A stretch of DNA of 64,000 bases from Candidatus Dormiibacterota bacterium (GCA_003139695.1 PLJM01000017.1:62001-126000), one strand, 5' to 3'; positions 52,225 to 61,033 are shown, counted from the stretch's first letter. The notes: a model not told the origin generated them from the sequence alone. Numbers and translations are program-made.

Positions 52225-52301
52225 TGACTCCAGGTAATCGTGAAGCTGCGGCCGGTCAGTCCTTGTCCTGAGGGTCTGCCAGGGTCACCTCTCCGCGTCT
52301 G

Positions 52302-52760
52302 CTATCGGCCTACGTGCTGAGGTTCAGCCAGGCCGCTTTGAGCCCAGATGGTGGCGGCTTCCACCGAGTGGAACGTTCGCATCAACAGGCCGTGATGGTC
52401 CATCTCGGTGGCGGCATCGTCATACGCCGATTTGGCAAGCCCGGCTGACGCGGTCACGATGGCCATTCGTTTGAGCCCCGCAGCGACAGCTTGTGGCAGC
52501 CAGACGTCCCGGGCCCACTGTTGATCGTCCGGATGAACGATCTTCGCCTTGCGAGCGTCACTGACGTAGCCCACTACGTGCCTCGATCGAATCGCTCGCA
52601 CTCCGGTGAGCAACGCGGCTCGAAACTCTGCGCTGGTTGCGAAGCCCTTCCATTCCGCATAGAGAATCTTGGGTACGGCACGCCACCGGATGGAAATGTT
52701 GGGCTCGTCTAAATAGATCTCGTCGTCCACGACAGCCGTGCCGAGGCTAACACTGTGCAT
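52302..52760 (-). CDS. STAS/SpoIIAA-like domain protein
   Basis: 152 residues of one alpha/beta domain similar to the SpoIIAA-like/STAS fold: strand IRWRAVPKILYAEWKGF, helix, VGYVSDARKAKI, then GLKRMAIVTA and the C-terminal MRTFHSVEAATIWAQS. Relatives bind lipids or serve as anti-anti-sigma-like factors, but the phosphorylatable Ser is not identifiable. ATG 52760 fits the domain; the frame extends to 52796. Stands alone between the SRPBCC and GNAT genes. Confidence 0.6.
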   Translation of the reverse strand: MHSVSLGTAVVDDEIYLDEPNISIRWRAVPKILYAEWKGFATSAEFRAALLTGVRAIRSRHVVGYVSDARKAKIVHPDDQQWARDVWLPQAVAAGLKRMAIVTASAGLAKSAYDDAATEMDHHGLLMRTFHSVEAATIWAQSGLAEPQHVGR

Positions 52761-52832
52761 CGAGCACTGGGCTCGCCGAATACGATTTCGACTCACCTAC
52801 TGCGAGCCGGTGCGCCGTTTTGCCCTCGGGCG

Positions 52833-53279
52833 CTAAGTGGCGGATCGCTCCATCGCCTGCTCCATCTGCGAGCGAAGCATTCTCGTGCCGGCCGCGGCGA
52901 TGCCCACCTCGATCAGCCGTCCTCTCCAACCCTTGCCCAACCGCGTGACCGTCACGTCAATCTGGCTGCCCCCGCCCGTGGCCGGGGTGATCTTGTAATC
53001 CCAGCGGCTGCCCGGACCCCACGTGTTCGAGTCCATGGTCTCGACGCTCACGGCGCCGGTGGTCGCATCCCAGCTGTACTTTTCTCGCTCCCAGACCCCG
53101 CCCGCGACGGAGCTGCCTTCGGTCACCTCAGCCCAGCCGGGACCCTGGCCGTGCAATTTGAAATGTTGTTCGTCAACGTTCGGCCACACCTGGGAACGGC
53201 GCGGTCCAAAGTCAGTCAATGCGGCCAGCACGGCGCTGGGCGCCAGCATTGTCTCCAACCGGAAGTGGACTCGTGCCAT
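52833..53279 (-). CDS. SRPBCC (START/Bet v1-like) domain protein
   Basis: 148 residues. Helix-grip fold with the start VHFRLETMLAPSAVLAALTDF, central strands GSRWDYKITPATGGGSQIDVTVTR and a long C-terminal helix ending in SQMEQAMERSA. Typical polyketide cyclase/dehydrase-2 (SRPBCC) lipid- or ligand-binding protein. ATG 53279; no ribosome site visible. Divergent from the regulator-clpP operon across 113 bp. Confidence 0.75.
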   Translation of the reverse strand: MARVHFRLETMLAPSAVLAALTDFGPRRSQVWPNVDEQHFKLHGQGPGWAEVTEGSSVAGGVWEREKYSWDATTGAVSVETMDSNTWGPGSRWDYKITPATGGGSQIDVTVTRLGKGWRGRLIEVGIAAAGTRMLRSQMEQAMERSAT

Positions 53280-53370
53280 CAGCGTTTACTTTGGACCTCA
53301 CACCCCGCCGCACGCCTCTCCAACCGCTTGAGAATATTTTCGCCGCCCCGTCCCACCCGATCCATTGAGC

Positions 53371-53379
53371 TGGTATTCT
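53371..53379 (+). promoter_or_regulatory. Extended -10 promoter of the regulator-clpP operon
   Basis: TGGTATTCT (TGn + TATTCT) 13 nt before ATG 53393; the transcript would have a leader of about 6 nt. The 6-bp dyad ATTCTT/AAGAAT (53375-53380 and 53389-53394) spans the start site. Confidence 0.45.
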
Positions 53380-53392
53380 TCACCTGTAAAGA

Positions 53393-53815
53393 ATGAAATT
53401 CGCCTACAGCGAATCCGCCCAGTCTGTACACGCCGCGCTCGGAGCCGTCCTGCGCGGACACCGCGAAGCTTTGCGCCGCACTTTGACGGAGGTCGCAGCC
53501 GAGGCCGGCCTTTCGCCTGCGCATCTATCCGAGGTCGAGCGTGGCCGCAAAGAGGTCTCGACCGACCGTCTCCTCGCCGTTGCCCACGCGCTCGGAATTC
53601 GGCCCGCCGACATGTACGCGGACCTGGCGCGGCTGCTGGGCGCGGACAGCGAGCAGCGCGCCTGGCCCGAGGATCCACCCGTGAAGCTCCGTCTCGCCAC
53701 CGCCGGCCTGCCGATGGATGCCCTTCGCAGCGTCGCTGACTTCAGCGCGTATATGGCGATGGCCAACCCGCCGCCGAGAGCCCGTCCGCGAATCGGCTTT
53801 GAGCCAAGGAGATAA
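53393..53815 (+). CDS. XRE-family regulator, ClgR-like
   Basis: 140 residues. N-terminal Xre HTH ([36 protein letters not shown], about 20-55; recognition helix [11 protein letters not shown]) like ClgR, which activates Clp protease genes in Actinobacteria. The C-terminal half is proline- and arginine-rich and not conserved. A ClgR-type palindrome lies within its own codons 2-8. Followed 4 nt later by clpP, so it probably controls its own operon. ATG 53393 is the only ordinary start in frame upstream of the HTH. Confidence 0.75.
   Translation: MKFAYSESAQSVHAALGAVLRGHREALRRTLTEVAAEAGLSPAHLSEVERGRKEVSTDRLLAVAHALGIRPADMYADLARLLGADSEQRAWPEDPPVKLRLATAGLPMDALRSVADFSAYMAMANPPPRARPRIGFEPRR
53398..53414. 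promoter_or_regulatory. ClgR-type operator palindrome
   Basis: ATTCGC-CTACA-GCGAAT, perfect 6-bp arms with a 5-nt centre and the CGC-N5-GCG core known from ClgR sites. It lies just downstream of the predicted start site and inside the first codons of the regulator, where binding would block transcription. Confidence 0.6.
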
Positions 53816-53819
53816 CCCG

Positions 53820-54425
53820 ATGACACTGATTCCGACCGTCATCACGAGCGATGGAAGAGGCGAGCGAGCGTACGACATCTATTCCCGTCTGCTGAAGGAC
53901 GGCGTCGTCTTTGTTCGTGGACCAATCGATGACGACCTCGCGACCACAGTCACGGCGCAGCTCTTGTTCCTCGAAAACGAGGCTCCGGAACGCGACATCC
54001 AGCTCTACATCAACAGTCCCGGAGGCTCACTCACGGCATCGCTGTCGATTTACGACGCGATGCAATACGTTGCGAACAAGGTGGGGACGTTGTGCACAGG
54101 TCTCGCCGCCAGCGGCGCATCGATCCTGCTCGCCGGTGGCAATCACGGTATGCGAATGTCCTTGCCCCACGCCCAGATCCTCATCCACCAGCCGTTCACG
54201 CAGGGCATCCAGGGACAGGCCACGGATATTCAGATCCACGCCCAGGAAATCCTGCGGCAGCGGCAGCAGCTGGCCGCTCTATATGCCAAGCACTGCTCGC
54301 GTCCCATCGAGGATGTTGAGCGCAATATGGAACGCGACTTCTTCATGACGCCGGAGCAGGCAAAGGAGTGGGGCTTGATCGACCTGATCGTGGAGCGCAG
54401 CCCGGTCGTGGTCACCGTGTCATGA
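53820..54425 (+). CDS. clpP: ATP-dependent Clp protease proteolytic subunit ClpP
   Basis: 201-residue ClpP. The catalytic Ser in [14 protein letters not shown], His in [10 protein letters not shown] and Asp in [11 protein letters not shown] are intact. Forms the tetradecameric chamber that works with ClpX or ClpC ATPases; none is in the window. ATG 53820 is preceded by AAGGAG (53806-53811), 8 nt away. The lead-in TLIPTVI differs from the usual [12 protein letters not shown] onset only in spacing. A 67-residue zinc-ribbon protein overlaps its stop by 4 nt. Genomes with ClgR often carry several clpP copies, so this is probably the stress-inducible one. Confidence 0.95.
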   Translation: MTLIPTVITSDGRGERAYDIYSRLLKDGVVFVRGPIDDDLATTVTAQLLFLENEAPERDIQLYINSPGGSLTASLSIYDAMQYVANKVGTLCTGLAASGASILLAGGNHGMRMSLPHAQILIHQPFTQGIQGQATDIQIHAQEILRQRQQLAALYAKHCSRPIEDVERNMERDFFMTPEQAKEWGLIDLIVERSPVVVTVS

Positions 54426-54625
54426 GCACCGGAACCGAGGTCGGCTTCTGTCCGCGCTGTCAGGCGACGAGAACACTGCGGAGCGTTGACACGTTGGCGC
54501 TTAGGCGATCGGCGGATGGCACGCATCTCGTGCGTCGCCGGCAACTGGAATGCGCAAGCTGCAACACCTTCCTATCCGTGGTCGAGACGCCGCTGCGAAC
54601 AGAGGTCGTCGCCGGGAGGTCCTGA
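54422..54625 (+). CDS. Small zinc-ribbon protein
   Basis: 67 residues with two Cys pairs, CPRC (residues 9-12) and CASC (44-47), forming one zinc ribbon. The rest is basic (RRRQ, RR). Such small ribbons occur as RNA/DNA-binding or adaptor proteins. The ATGA overlap with clpP makes it a translational partner, so a role as Clp adaptor or regulator is possible. No family name recognised. Not seen in typical clpP-clpX operons. Confidence 0.6.
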   Translation: MSTGTEVGFCPRCQATRTLRSVDTLALRRSADGTHLVRRRQLECASCNTFLSVVETPLRTEVVAGRS

Positions 54626-54636
54626 GAGTCGCAGCC

Positions 54637-55302
54637 TCAGCCGGCCGGCTCGAACGGTTTCAGATGCTCCAGGTCGTTCTCGCTCAGCTCGGCGAACAGC
54701 GCGAGGTCGTCGCTTCGCTTCAGGAACCGACGCGGCAGGATGACTTCCTCTTTCAAAACCCCATCGGGGAGGATCACCACTCCGACCAGCTCTGAGTTGT
54801 CGAAGAGGACATCCTTCACGGTGCCGAGTCGCTTGCCGGAGTTTCCCAGCATGACGTTCTCACCACCCTCGATCTCCAGCTCGTCGGCTCCCTTGTTGGC
54901 GACCTGTTCCAGAGAGGAAGGTATGGCGGGCGAGGACGTCAGGGCGCTGAGCGCCTCATCCCTAAAGCCTTCAGCGGCGGTTTCATCGCCGTATCGATAG
55001 CTGAGGTACGCGGGAAGGTCGCGCACATCGTTGGCAGGGAGCTTCAAAACGATGCGGCCGTGAGAGACGGAGCTGACTTCGCTGCGAGGCACTATCACCT
55101 CGTCGGCGAGCAACCAGGATCCGGGGGAGAGCAAGTGTCCGGAGAATCGCCGATTCTCTCTCACAACAAAGGCCTTGAGCGTCAAGTCATCCTTGCCGAC
55201 GATCAGCCGAGAAAGCGTGCCGATCTCCGTGCCGTCGCTCGCATGGACGGCAGCCCCCAGGTGAAAATCCTCATCCTGCGAACCCGGTTGGTCAGTGCCC
55301 AC
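54637..55302 (-). CDS. PRC-barrel domain protein, two barrels
   Basis: 221 residues. Two PRC barrels: first about 12-90 (LGAAVHASDGTEIGTLSRLIVGKDDLTL), second about 145-215 (NVMLGNSGKRLGTVKDVLFDNSELVGVVI). PRC barrels occur in RimM and in stress proteins that bind nucleic acid or the ribosome. Cytosolic. GTG 55302 has no ribosome site; TAGCCT stands 8 nt upstream. Convergent with the zinc-ribbon gene at 11 nt. Confidence 0.8.
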   Translation of the reverse strand: MGTDQPGSQDEDFHLGAAVHASDGTEIGTLSRLIVGKDDLTLKAFVVRENRRFSGHLLSPGSWLLADEVIVPRSEVSSVSHGRIVLKLPANDVRDLPAYLSYRYGDETAAEGFRDEALSALTSSPAIPSSLEQVANKGADELEIEGGENVMLGNSGKRLGTVKDVLFDNSELVGVVILPDGVLKEEVILPRRFLKRSDDLALFAELSENDLEHLKPFEPAG

Positions 55303-55310
55303 AGCTTTTA

Positions 55311-55316
55311 AGGCTA
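55311..55316 (-). promoter_or_regulatory. -10-like hexamer for the PRC-barrel gene
   Basis: TAGCCT on the minus strand, 8 nt before GTG 55302; its first three bases are the stop codon of the PAP2 gene. Consistent with a leaderless start, weakly supported alone. Confidence 0.35.
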
Positions 55317-56081
55317 CTCAGTGCGCCTTTGTGGGGCAGTGATCAGCCCTCGGCTGCGATTCGGCGACAGCAGCGAAACGATGGAGAGGGCGAATGCCGC
55401 GTACAGAATTCCGCCCACGACGTCGGCGACGTAGTGCTCGCCCAGGTACACGACAGTCACCCACACGACGATCGCCCAGATCGACAGGAGAACGCCCACC
55501 GCCTTGTTCCGTCTCCATGCCGCGGCGGCGGCCAGCACAGGGAACCCGGCATGCAGCGATGGGAATGCTGCGTACAGGTTGTAATCGTGGTGTGAATACA
55601 GCCATGTCAGGACGGGCGGCAGGCCAGATCGCAGCACTGCATCCTGCATCAGATGCTGCACCGATTGCGGCTGAGCCAGCCAGGGCGGGGCTGTCGGAAC
55701 CACCACATAGGTGACAAAGGCGAGGGCGCACAGCACAACAAGCGACAGCCCGAAGCGGTGAAATTCAGCGCGATTCCTGCTCCAGAGCCAAGCGCCGACG
55801 ATCACCGGCAATAGGAAGTGAGCCGAATACACAAGGCTCCCGACGTCGTCGATGAGGTCCGCATCGCCCAGCTTCGCGATCGTTGTCTGCAGCACGAGAG
55901 TCGGCTCGTAGCCGCCGAAAAGCGCTCGTTCCACTCCGGCCAGGTTGTGCGGTGGCACGTGCAGCGTCGCAGCGAGGTCCCGCATGAGCTCGTACGCCAT
56001 GAGCACCAACACGAATGGCGCCCAGCCCAGCAGCAAGGCGACTGCTCGCTTACTCGCCGGTGCGTCGGCAGTCCTTTCCAT
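55314..56081 (-). CDS. PAP2 superfamily membrane phosphatase
   Basis: 255 residues, about six helices. PAP2_3-type active site: KxxxxxxRP region is degenerate, the Ser/His block FPSLHAG and the closing GEHYVADVVGG (His nucleophile, Asp) are clear. Resembles inositol phosphorylceramide synthase- or lipid phosphatase-like proteins that act on polyprenol or phosphatidyl substrates at the membrane. ATG 56081. Next gene on the same strand is the MBL-fold enzyme upstream. Confidence 0.85.
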   Translation of the reverse strand: MERTADAPASKRAVALLLGWAPFVLVLMAYELMRDLAATLHVPPHNLAGVERALFGGYEPTLVLQTTIAKLGDADLIDDVGSLVYSAHFLLPVIVGAWLWSRNRAEFHRFGLSLVVLCALAFVTYVVVPTAPPWLAQPQSVQHLMQDAVLRSGLPPVLTWLYSHHDYNLYAAFPSLHAGFPVLAAAAAWRRNKAVGVLLSIWAIVVWVTVVYLGEHYVADVVGGILYAAFALSIVSLLSPNRSRGLITAPQRRTE

Positions 56082-56096
56082 CGGCGATTCGCGAGG

Positions 56097-56771
56097 CTAG
56101 GTTGGAGGCGCCGGAACGACGATCATCCGCCCACCGTCGGGTGCGACTTCGGTCGTGTCGAACGCGGAGCGATCCAGGGCGACGACCTCGCCTTTCACCG
56201 CGGCGAGAAATCCGTCCAATGGTTCGAGGAATGAGATCGCCGGCGTCCGATAGTGCATCGGGACGACCCACGATGGAGCGAGCAGCTCGACCAGCTCAGC
56301 GGCGGCGCGGCCGTCGATGGTGGCCATACCGCCAACGGGAATAAAGAGCAGGTCGATCTTGCCGATTGCCTTCCGCTGCTCCGGTCGCAGCTCCGCCTGC
56401 CCAAAATCGCCCATATGGCATACGCGGACGCTGCCCATCTCGAACACATAGATCACGTTGGCGCCCCTCTGCGTGCCGGCGACAGCATCATGTTCGGAGG
56501 CGATCCCGACGAGCCGGCCAAGCTGGGTTCCGACCGTTCCCGCGGAGGAGCGCACTGTCTGTTTGACACCGCCAACCACGTGCACCGCGTTGTGATCGCC
56601 GTGCTCGTGAGTGACCAGCAGCAGATCGGCGACGGCGTCCTTGATCTCGGGATAGTTCCACGTCATTCCTCGCCCGCGCGCTGCCTCCATGTCGCCGAAG
56701 GGATCAATGACAACGGAATCGTCCCCCGCGCCGAGGGCGAAGGCCGATTGCCCGAACCACCTTACCTGCAC
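56097..56771 (-). CDS. Metallo-beta-lactamase-fold hydrolase (UlaG-like)
   Basis: 224 residues. Zinc motif THEHGDHN (about 54-61), then CHMGDFGQ and the final His in MHYRTP. This short UlaG/YtnP-like type hydrolyses lactones or phosphodiesters; no signal peptide. GTG 56771 has GAGGTGAT as ribosome site, which overlaps the end of the DHA2 exporter gene (stop 56776), so it is the last gene of the marR-MFS operon. A detoxifying hydrolase next to an exporter makes sense. Confidence 0.85.
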   Translation of the reverse strand: MQVRWFGQSAFALGAGDDSVVIDPFGDMEAARGRGMTWNYPEIKDAVADLLLVTHEHGDHNAVHVVGGVKQTVRSSAGTVGTQLGRLVGIASEHDAVAGTQRGANVIYVFEMGSVRVCHMGDFGQAELRPEQRKAIGKIDLLFIPVGGMATIDGRAAAELVELLAPSWVVPMHYRTPAISFLEPLDGFLAAVKGEVVALDRSAFDTTEVAPDGGRMIVVPAPPT

Positions 56772-56775
56772 GCCA

Positions 56776-58491
56776 TCACCTCGCCTGCGTCATCGGTTCG
56801 CCCACGACTGCGATGTCACCAACCGCAGGTTGCACGGCCGGGCGCCGCTGCCGGTTTGAGCCGCGAAGGGCAGACGTCACGCCCGCGACGATACACATTG
56901 CGACACACGCCAGCAGCGCGACCCGAATTCCCGTCACGAACGGTTGCGCCAAAAGGCCCGCGAAAAAGTGCGGATCGCTGATCCGGGCTGCGAGTGCAGG
57001 GGGCAGGGCGCCGAGCGCGGACGCCGGGATGAGGTGGGAGATCGGGTCGTACCCAAGCATTGCCGCGAAAATCGCGGCGCCCGGAGGTAGCGAGGCGATC
57101 CCCTGCGCAAGGGGGGCGGACAGGCCGGCCTGTGTCGCGCCGGCCTGCAACGCCGGCCCAAGGTTCTGCGACAGGCTCGCTATGACGATGGTGAAGAAGA
57201 TCGCCGTGCTCGCTGTCATGCCAGCGTTGAGCACCATCGCGCGCATACCGGCCGCCGCGCCCCTCTGCTCGGCGGGCACGGAGCTCATGACCTGCGATGT
57301 GTTGGGAGCGCTGAAGAAGCCCATCCCCGCGCCCATCAATGCCAGGTACGCGGCGAACACCGCGAGGTTGAAATCCGGCGGGAGCGTCATCAGGAGAGCA
57401 GCCGCCAGGCCGGCGACCAGGATGCCGCCGGTCGCCAGTACGCGGGATCCGTAGCGGTCGCTCAACCAGCCGCCGAGCGGCCCGCAGACGACGAATCCGA
57501 GCATAAGTGGCATGGTGTCGATGCCAGCGTGAAGCGGTGTGTCGGCGTACGCGACCCCGTGAAGGGGCAGCCAGATGCCCTGCAGCCAGATGATGAACAT
57601 GAACATCAGGCCACCGCGTGCCAGAGAGAATAGAAAGGCTGCGACATTTCCGAAGAGGAAGTCTCGAATGCGGAAGAGACCAAGATCAAACAAGGGGTGG
57701 CGGACCCGGGTCTCGACCACGCCGAACACGACCAGGAGCGCGACGCCGACCGCAAGAGCGATCAGGACTGTCGGGTTGGACCAGCCCATGGTCTGATTTC
57801 CGTAAGGCGTCAACGCCTCAGTCAAGCCGAACATCAGCGCCAGCAACCCTCCGGCGAACGTGAGGTTGCCCAGCCAGTCGATCCGCGCCGCCTGCCGCTT
57901 GCCGATCTCGTGGAGCGCCACGTAAGCCCAAACCGACCCAATGACTCCTACGGGCACGCTGATCAGGAAATCCAGCCTCCAGTTGATGGCGGCGAGAATG
58001 CCGCCGAGCACGACGCCGATTACGTTGCCGGCGATAAAAGCGATCTGGTTGATCCCCAGAGAAAAGCCACGCTGGCCGGGGGGAAAGGCATCGGTCAGAA
58101 GCGCGATGCTGTTGGCGAAAAGGCACGCGCCACCCAGGCCTTGCAGCATCCGGAACGCTATGAGCTCGATCGCGCCGAGGGTGCCGGTCGACGGGGTCAC
58201 CGCGCATAGCAGAGAGCCCACTGTGAAGATGACGAAGCCCAGGTTGTAGATGCGTACGCGACCGAAAATGTCGGCGATCCGGCCGAACGTGACCAGGAGC
58301 ACGGTCGTGACCGCTGAGTAGCCCATCAGCATCCACAGCAGCAGGTTCGACTGGCCTGGCCCCAAGGGATCGACGTGCAAGCCGGAGAAAATGGCGGGCA
58401 GCGAGATCAGAACGATGGTCTGGTTGATCGAGGCCATCAGCATCCCGATCGTCGTGTTGATCAGGACGATCCACTTGTATTCGAGCTTCAT
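56776..58491 (-). CDS. MFS exporter, DHA2/EmrB family
   Basis: 571-residue drug:H+ antiporter with about 14 helices. Start YKWIVLINTTIGMLMASINQTIVLISLPAI is the EmrB/QacA motif with its buried acidic/polar residues; GRIADIFGRVRIY is motif A; the helix-5 antiporter motif C is seen in GNVIGVVLGGILAAI. ATG 58491 overlaps the marR stop by 4 nt. Controlled by that MarR. Substrate unknown. Confidence 0.88.
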   Translation of the reverse strand: MKLEYKWIVLINTTIGMLMASINQTIVLISLPAIFSGLHVDPLGPGQSNLLLWMLMGYSAVTTVLLVTFGRIADIFGRVRIYNLGFVIFTVGSLLCAVTPSTGTLGAIELIAFRMLQGLGGACLFANSIALLTDAFPPGQRGFSLGINQIAFIAGNVIGVVLGGILAAINWRLDFLISVPVGVIGSVWAYVALHEIGKRQAARIDWLGNLTFAGGLLALMFGLTEALTPYGNQTMGWSNPTVLIALAVGVALLVVFGVVETRVRHPLFDLGLFRIRDFLFGNVAAFLFSLARGGLMFMFIIWLQGIWLPLHGVAYADTPLHAGIDTMPLMLGFVVCGPLGGWLSDRYGSRVLATGGILVAGLAAALLMTLPPDFNLAVFAAYLALMGAGMGFFSAPNTSQVMSSVPAEQRGAAAGMRAMVLNAGMTASTAIFFTIVIASLSQNLGPALQAGATQAGLSAPLAQGIASLPPGAAIFAAMLGYDPISHLIPASALGALPPALAARISDPHFFAGLLAQPFVTGIRVALLACVAMCIVAGVTSALRGSNRQRRPAVQPAVGDIAVVGEPMTQAR

Positions 58492-58961
58492 GCTTCGACC
58501 GCCACCAGCAGCAACTCGTCTTCGACCTGCCGGACAGCGGCATTGAACTCGCGTAGCGCCGCTGCGATCCTTTCCCTGTCGGCAGGTTTCATGCGCTCTA
58601 CGGCAACGCGGATGGCGGTTCCATCCAGGAACGGGATCGCGCTGAGGAGCTGCCTCCCTTCGTCAGTCAGCGTGGCGACGACTTTTCGCCGGTCGTCGGC
58701 ATCCCGCTGGCGGTGGATCAGGCCGCGCTCTTCCAGCCGATCGACAAGCCTGGTCATCGACGGAGGGGCAAGCGCGAGCTCGGTGCCGATCTGGCCCAGC
58801 GACTGCGGCTGCTTGGCCAGCCGCCGCATGACCCTGACCTGCACCAGGGTGAGCTCCGCCGCGTGCCAGATTTGCGTTTGGAGCGCCTCGCTCAAGGTGA
58901 CCGCGTCCAGGTAGGCGCGGAGCAGGGCAGCCTGCGAGTCATCGCGGTTAGTTGCCGCCAC
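58488..58961 (-). CDS. MarR family transcriptional regulator
   Basis: 157 residues. wHTH (PQSLGQIGTELALAPPSMTRLVDRLEERGLI, about 60-90) and wing (RDADDRRKVVATLT) give a typical MarR dimer. GTG 58961 is preferred over TTG 58985 because TATAAT lies 7 nt upstream (58974-58969), giving a leaderless transcript with the start site on the GTG. First gene of the marR-exporter-hydrolase operon. The overlapping AT-rich bases are a likely operator. Confidence 0.85.
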   Translation of the reverse strand: MAATNRDDSQAALLRAYLDAVTLSEALQTQIWHAAELTLVQVRVMRRLAKQPQSLGQIGTELALAPPSMTRLVDRLEERGLIHRQRDADDRRKVVATLTDEGRQLLSAIPFLDGTAIRVAVERMKPADRERIAAALREFNAAVRQVEDELLLVAVEA

Positions 58962-58968
58962 GGCAAAT

Positions 58969-58974
58969 ATTATA
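58969..58974 (-). promoter_or_regulatory. Perfect -10 of leaderless marR
   Basis: TATAAT on the minus strand followed by 7 nt and the GTG start at 58961; no Shine-Dalgarno. Within an AT-rich block (TTTTG and ATTTG either side) that could bind MarR. Confidence 0.65.
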
Positions 58975-59006
58975 CAAAACGTCAAACGACCAGACCTCAG
59001 ATTGGC

Positions 59007-59849
59007 CTATGCGGGCTGCGCGGCCGCCTCTGGCGCCAGGCGCCCGCGGGCTGCCCAGGCTCTGCAGGTGAGAGTGATCGAGCCGTCGGCGGCGACCGGA
59101 ATTCGGGCCATAACCAGCTTCTTTACTTTCGTCTGCCGATCGGGTGGCAGAGTTGCGAGGTACCCGGGTGCGGGTGCCTCCCCGCTAAGAAATGGCGTCC
59201 AGTACTCCTCGAAGTTCGCGAACCTGTCGGTGACGTCGATAGGTCGCTCGACCACTGCTGAGAGGCCCGCACCCTCGAAGGCGGATGTCAAAGCACCGGC
59301 GGCGCAGAGCGGGAAACGCACGCCTTCGTCCTTGTTGCGGGCGGCTGGATCCTCCTCGACAGCCGCATCCCAAAAGTGGCGCAACAGGGTCATTTGATCC
59401 GCGTAATCCCAAACGTAGGCCCCGATCAGCCCTCGTGTCGCGGTCACCTCAGCGGCCGCCCGCAATGCACCGACGGCGTCGGGGACGAAATTCAGGACCA
59501 GCCCGGAGACAACGGCGTCGGCGGCGAGGCCCAATGAGCGGACGTCCTGGTCGGTTCCATGCCTGAACTCGGCCCGAGGGTCGGTGATCGAGGCGCGCGC
59601 GTGGTCGAGATAGCCTTCCGACGGATCCAATGAGATGACTCGAGCTGGTGCTGCAGTGCGCAGGATCGCGCCGGTCAACTCCCCAGTACCGCATCCAACG
59701 TCGACCCAGGTCGCACCGGTGTGCACTCCCAGCCAGGGGACGAACTCGGCCGCGACGAGGCGGCTCCAACGGCCGACGAAGCCGTCATACAGGGCACCGC
59801 TCGACCACCGAAACTCGGAGCTCAGCGGAGTTTGCGCGGCAGCAGCCAC
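59007..59849 (-). CDS. Class I SAM-dependent methyltransferase
   Basis: 280 residues. Motif I WVDVGCGTGELTG, acidic strand-2 end ISLDPSEGYL, LVLNFVPDAV and the aromatic EYWTPFLSG near the end resemble the UbiE/PhcB-type methyltransferases acting on small molecules. GTG 59849 overlaps the M24 peptidase end by 28 nt; the frame is open to 60014. The unusually large overlap makes coupled translation likely. Substrate unknown. Confidence 0.83.
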   Translation of the reverse strand: MAAAAQTPLSSEFRWSSGALYDGFVGRWSRLVAAEFVPWLGVHTGATWVDVGCGTGELTGAILRTAAPARVISLDPSEGYLDHARASITDPRAEFRHGTDQDVRSLGLAADAVVSGLVLNFVPDAVGALRAAAEVTATRGLIGAYVWDYADQMTLLRHFWDAAVEEDPAARNKDEGVRFPLCAAGALTSAFEGAGLSAVVERPIDVTDRFANFEEYWTPFLSGEAPAPGYLATLPPDRQTKVKKLVMARIPVAADGSITLTCRAWAARGRLAPEAAAQPA

Positions 59850-61021
59850 AGCTCTCGTTGAGGGGTCGACAAGAAATGAGCGCCGTGTTCCTCGACGACC
59901 GCCTCCTCTTCCAGGCCGACGACCCCGTACCCCGGCACCTCGAGTCCCATCTCGACGGCGAATACATTGCTGGGCTCGATCACCACATCGGGCCCGTCGC
60001 CATATCGCTCCCAACGCGGTCCAAGCGTGCCGGCGCCGTCGTGGGCGACCCGGCCGACATGGTGACCGAAGGCGAAACCGGGCTCCGGGTATCCGGCATC
60101 GATGATCGTGCGCCTTGACTCGGCATCGACCTCATGACCGGCCCGGCCCGGCTTGAGGACAGCCATACCTGCGTCGATCGCCGCTCGCGTCGCGTCGAAT
60201 GCCTTTCGCACCGGCTCGGGCGCGCCAACCTCGCCATCCTTGAGCCAATACCACGTGCGCTGGAGGTCGGAGGCGAAGCCATCGCGCTCGATGCCAAGGT
60301 CCACGTGGATGATGTGTCCCGGCTCGAGTTTCTGATCGCCGGGCAGCGTGTGGCCGAGCGCCCCGGTGCGCGGGCCGAAGTCCACGATCGGGTCGATCAG
60401 CTCCTCCCAGGAGAAACCGAAACCCGCCTCGTGCACCCAATCCTGGATCTGGCGCTGAAGCTCCTTCTCGCTGATCCCCGGTCGGAGGTGCGCTCCGATC
60501 CTTTCGAAGATCTGCTCGGTGAAGGCGATGGCCGAGTGGATGCCCTCGATCTCATCGGGAAGCTTGCGGCGGCGAACCTCGCCCGCCAGCTCGCCGGCCG
60601 CGACCAGGCGATCCGCGTACGGCGTGCCGGCGAGCAGCGACTCCAGCATCCGGTACATGCCGAACGTGATGCTGTCGGCGGTGTCATCACTTGTGCTCCA
60701 GGTGACGCCAATCCTCTTCGGACTCCACGACTCGAGCACTCCAACCAGCTCATCGCGTGGCGTGGCGACGTAGCCGCGTACGACATCCCACAGGCCCGTG
60801 GCGCCGACCTGCACGCTATCGCCGGTGCCGACGACGGCCGCTGTGCGGCCGTCATGGTTCAACAGGAAAGCGCTCGGCCACGTCACCGCGGTGCCGACGA
60901 GATACCCGAGCGGGTCTGACCTGAGGCCCGTCTCACGCGCGAACTGCACGATCCAGCAGTCCATGCCGTGTTTTTCCATCAGGGCGGCGGCCTGACGCAG
61001 CTTGGCCCGGGTCAGGTCCAC
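59822..61021 (-). CDS. M24 family metallopeptidase (Xaa-Pro peptidase-like)
   Basis: 399 residues: N-terminal creatinase-like domain and C-terminal pita-bread domain. Metal ligands are all present: Asp in IIHVDLG, Asp in FASDLQRT, His in FGHHVGRVAHD, Glu in VEMGLEVPG and Glu in GLEEEAVV. Aminopeptidase P or prolidase type; Cocl metal pair expected in the cytosol. GTG 61021 has TAGACT 6 nt upstream, overlapping the pfkB stop codon, so it is probably leaderless with its own promoter. Confidence 0.88.
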   Translation of the reverse strand: MDLTRAKLRQAAALMEKHGMDCWIVQFARETGLRSDPLGYLVGTAVTWPSAFLLNHDGRTAAVVGTGDSVQVGATGLWDVVRGYVATPRDELVGVLESWSPKRIGVTWSTSDDTADSITFGMYRMLESLLAGTPYADRLVAAGELAGEVRRRKLPDEIEGIHSAIAFTEQIFERIGAHLRPGISEKELQRQIQDWVHEAGFGFSWEELIDPIVDFGPRTGALGHTLPGDQKLEPGHIIHVDLGIERDGFASDLQRTWYWLKDGEVGAPEPVRKAFDATRAAIDAGMAVLKPGRAGHEVDAESRRTIIDAGYPEPGFAFGHHVGRVAHDGAGTLGPRWERYGDGPDVVIEPSNVFAVEMGLEVPGYGVVGLEEEAVVEEHGAHFLSTPQRELWLLPRKLR

Positions 61022-61027
61022 GAACCA

Positions 61028-61033
61028 AGTCTA
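61028..61033 (-). promoter_or_regulatory. -10 hexamer inside the pfkB stop codon
   Basis: TAGACT (61033-61028) on the minus strand; TAG is the pfkB stop. 6 nt before GTG 61021. Same hexamer as marR at 10257-10262. Confidence 0.45.
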
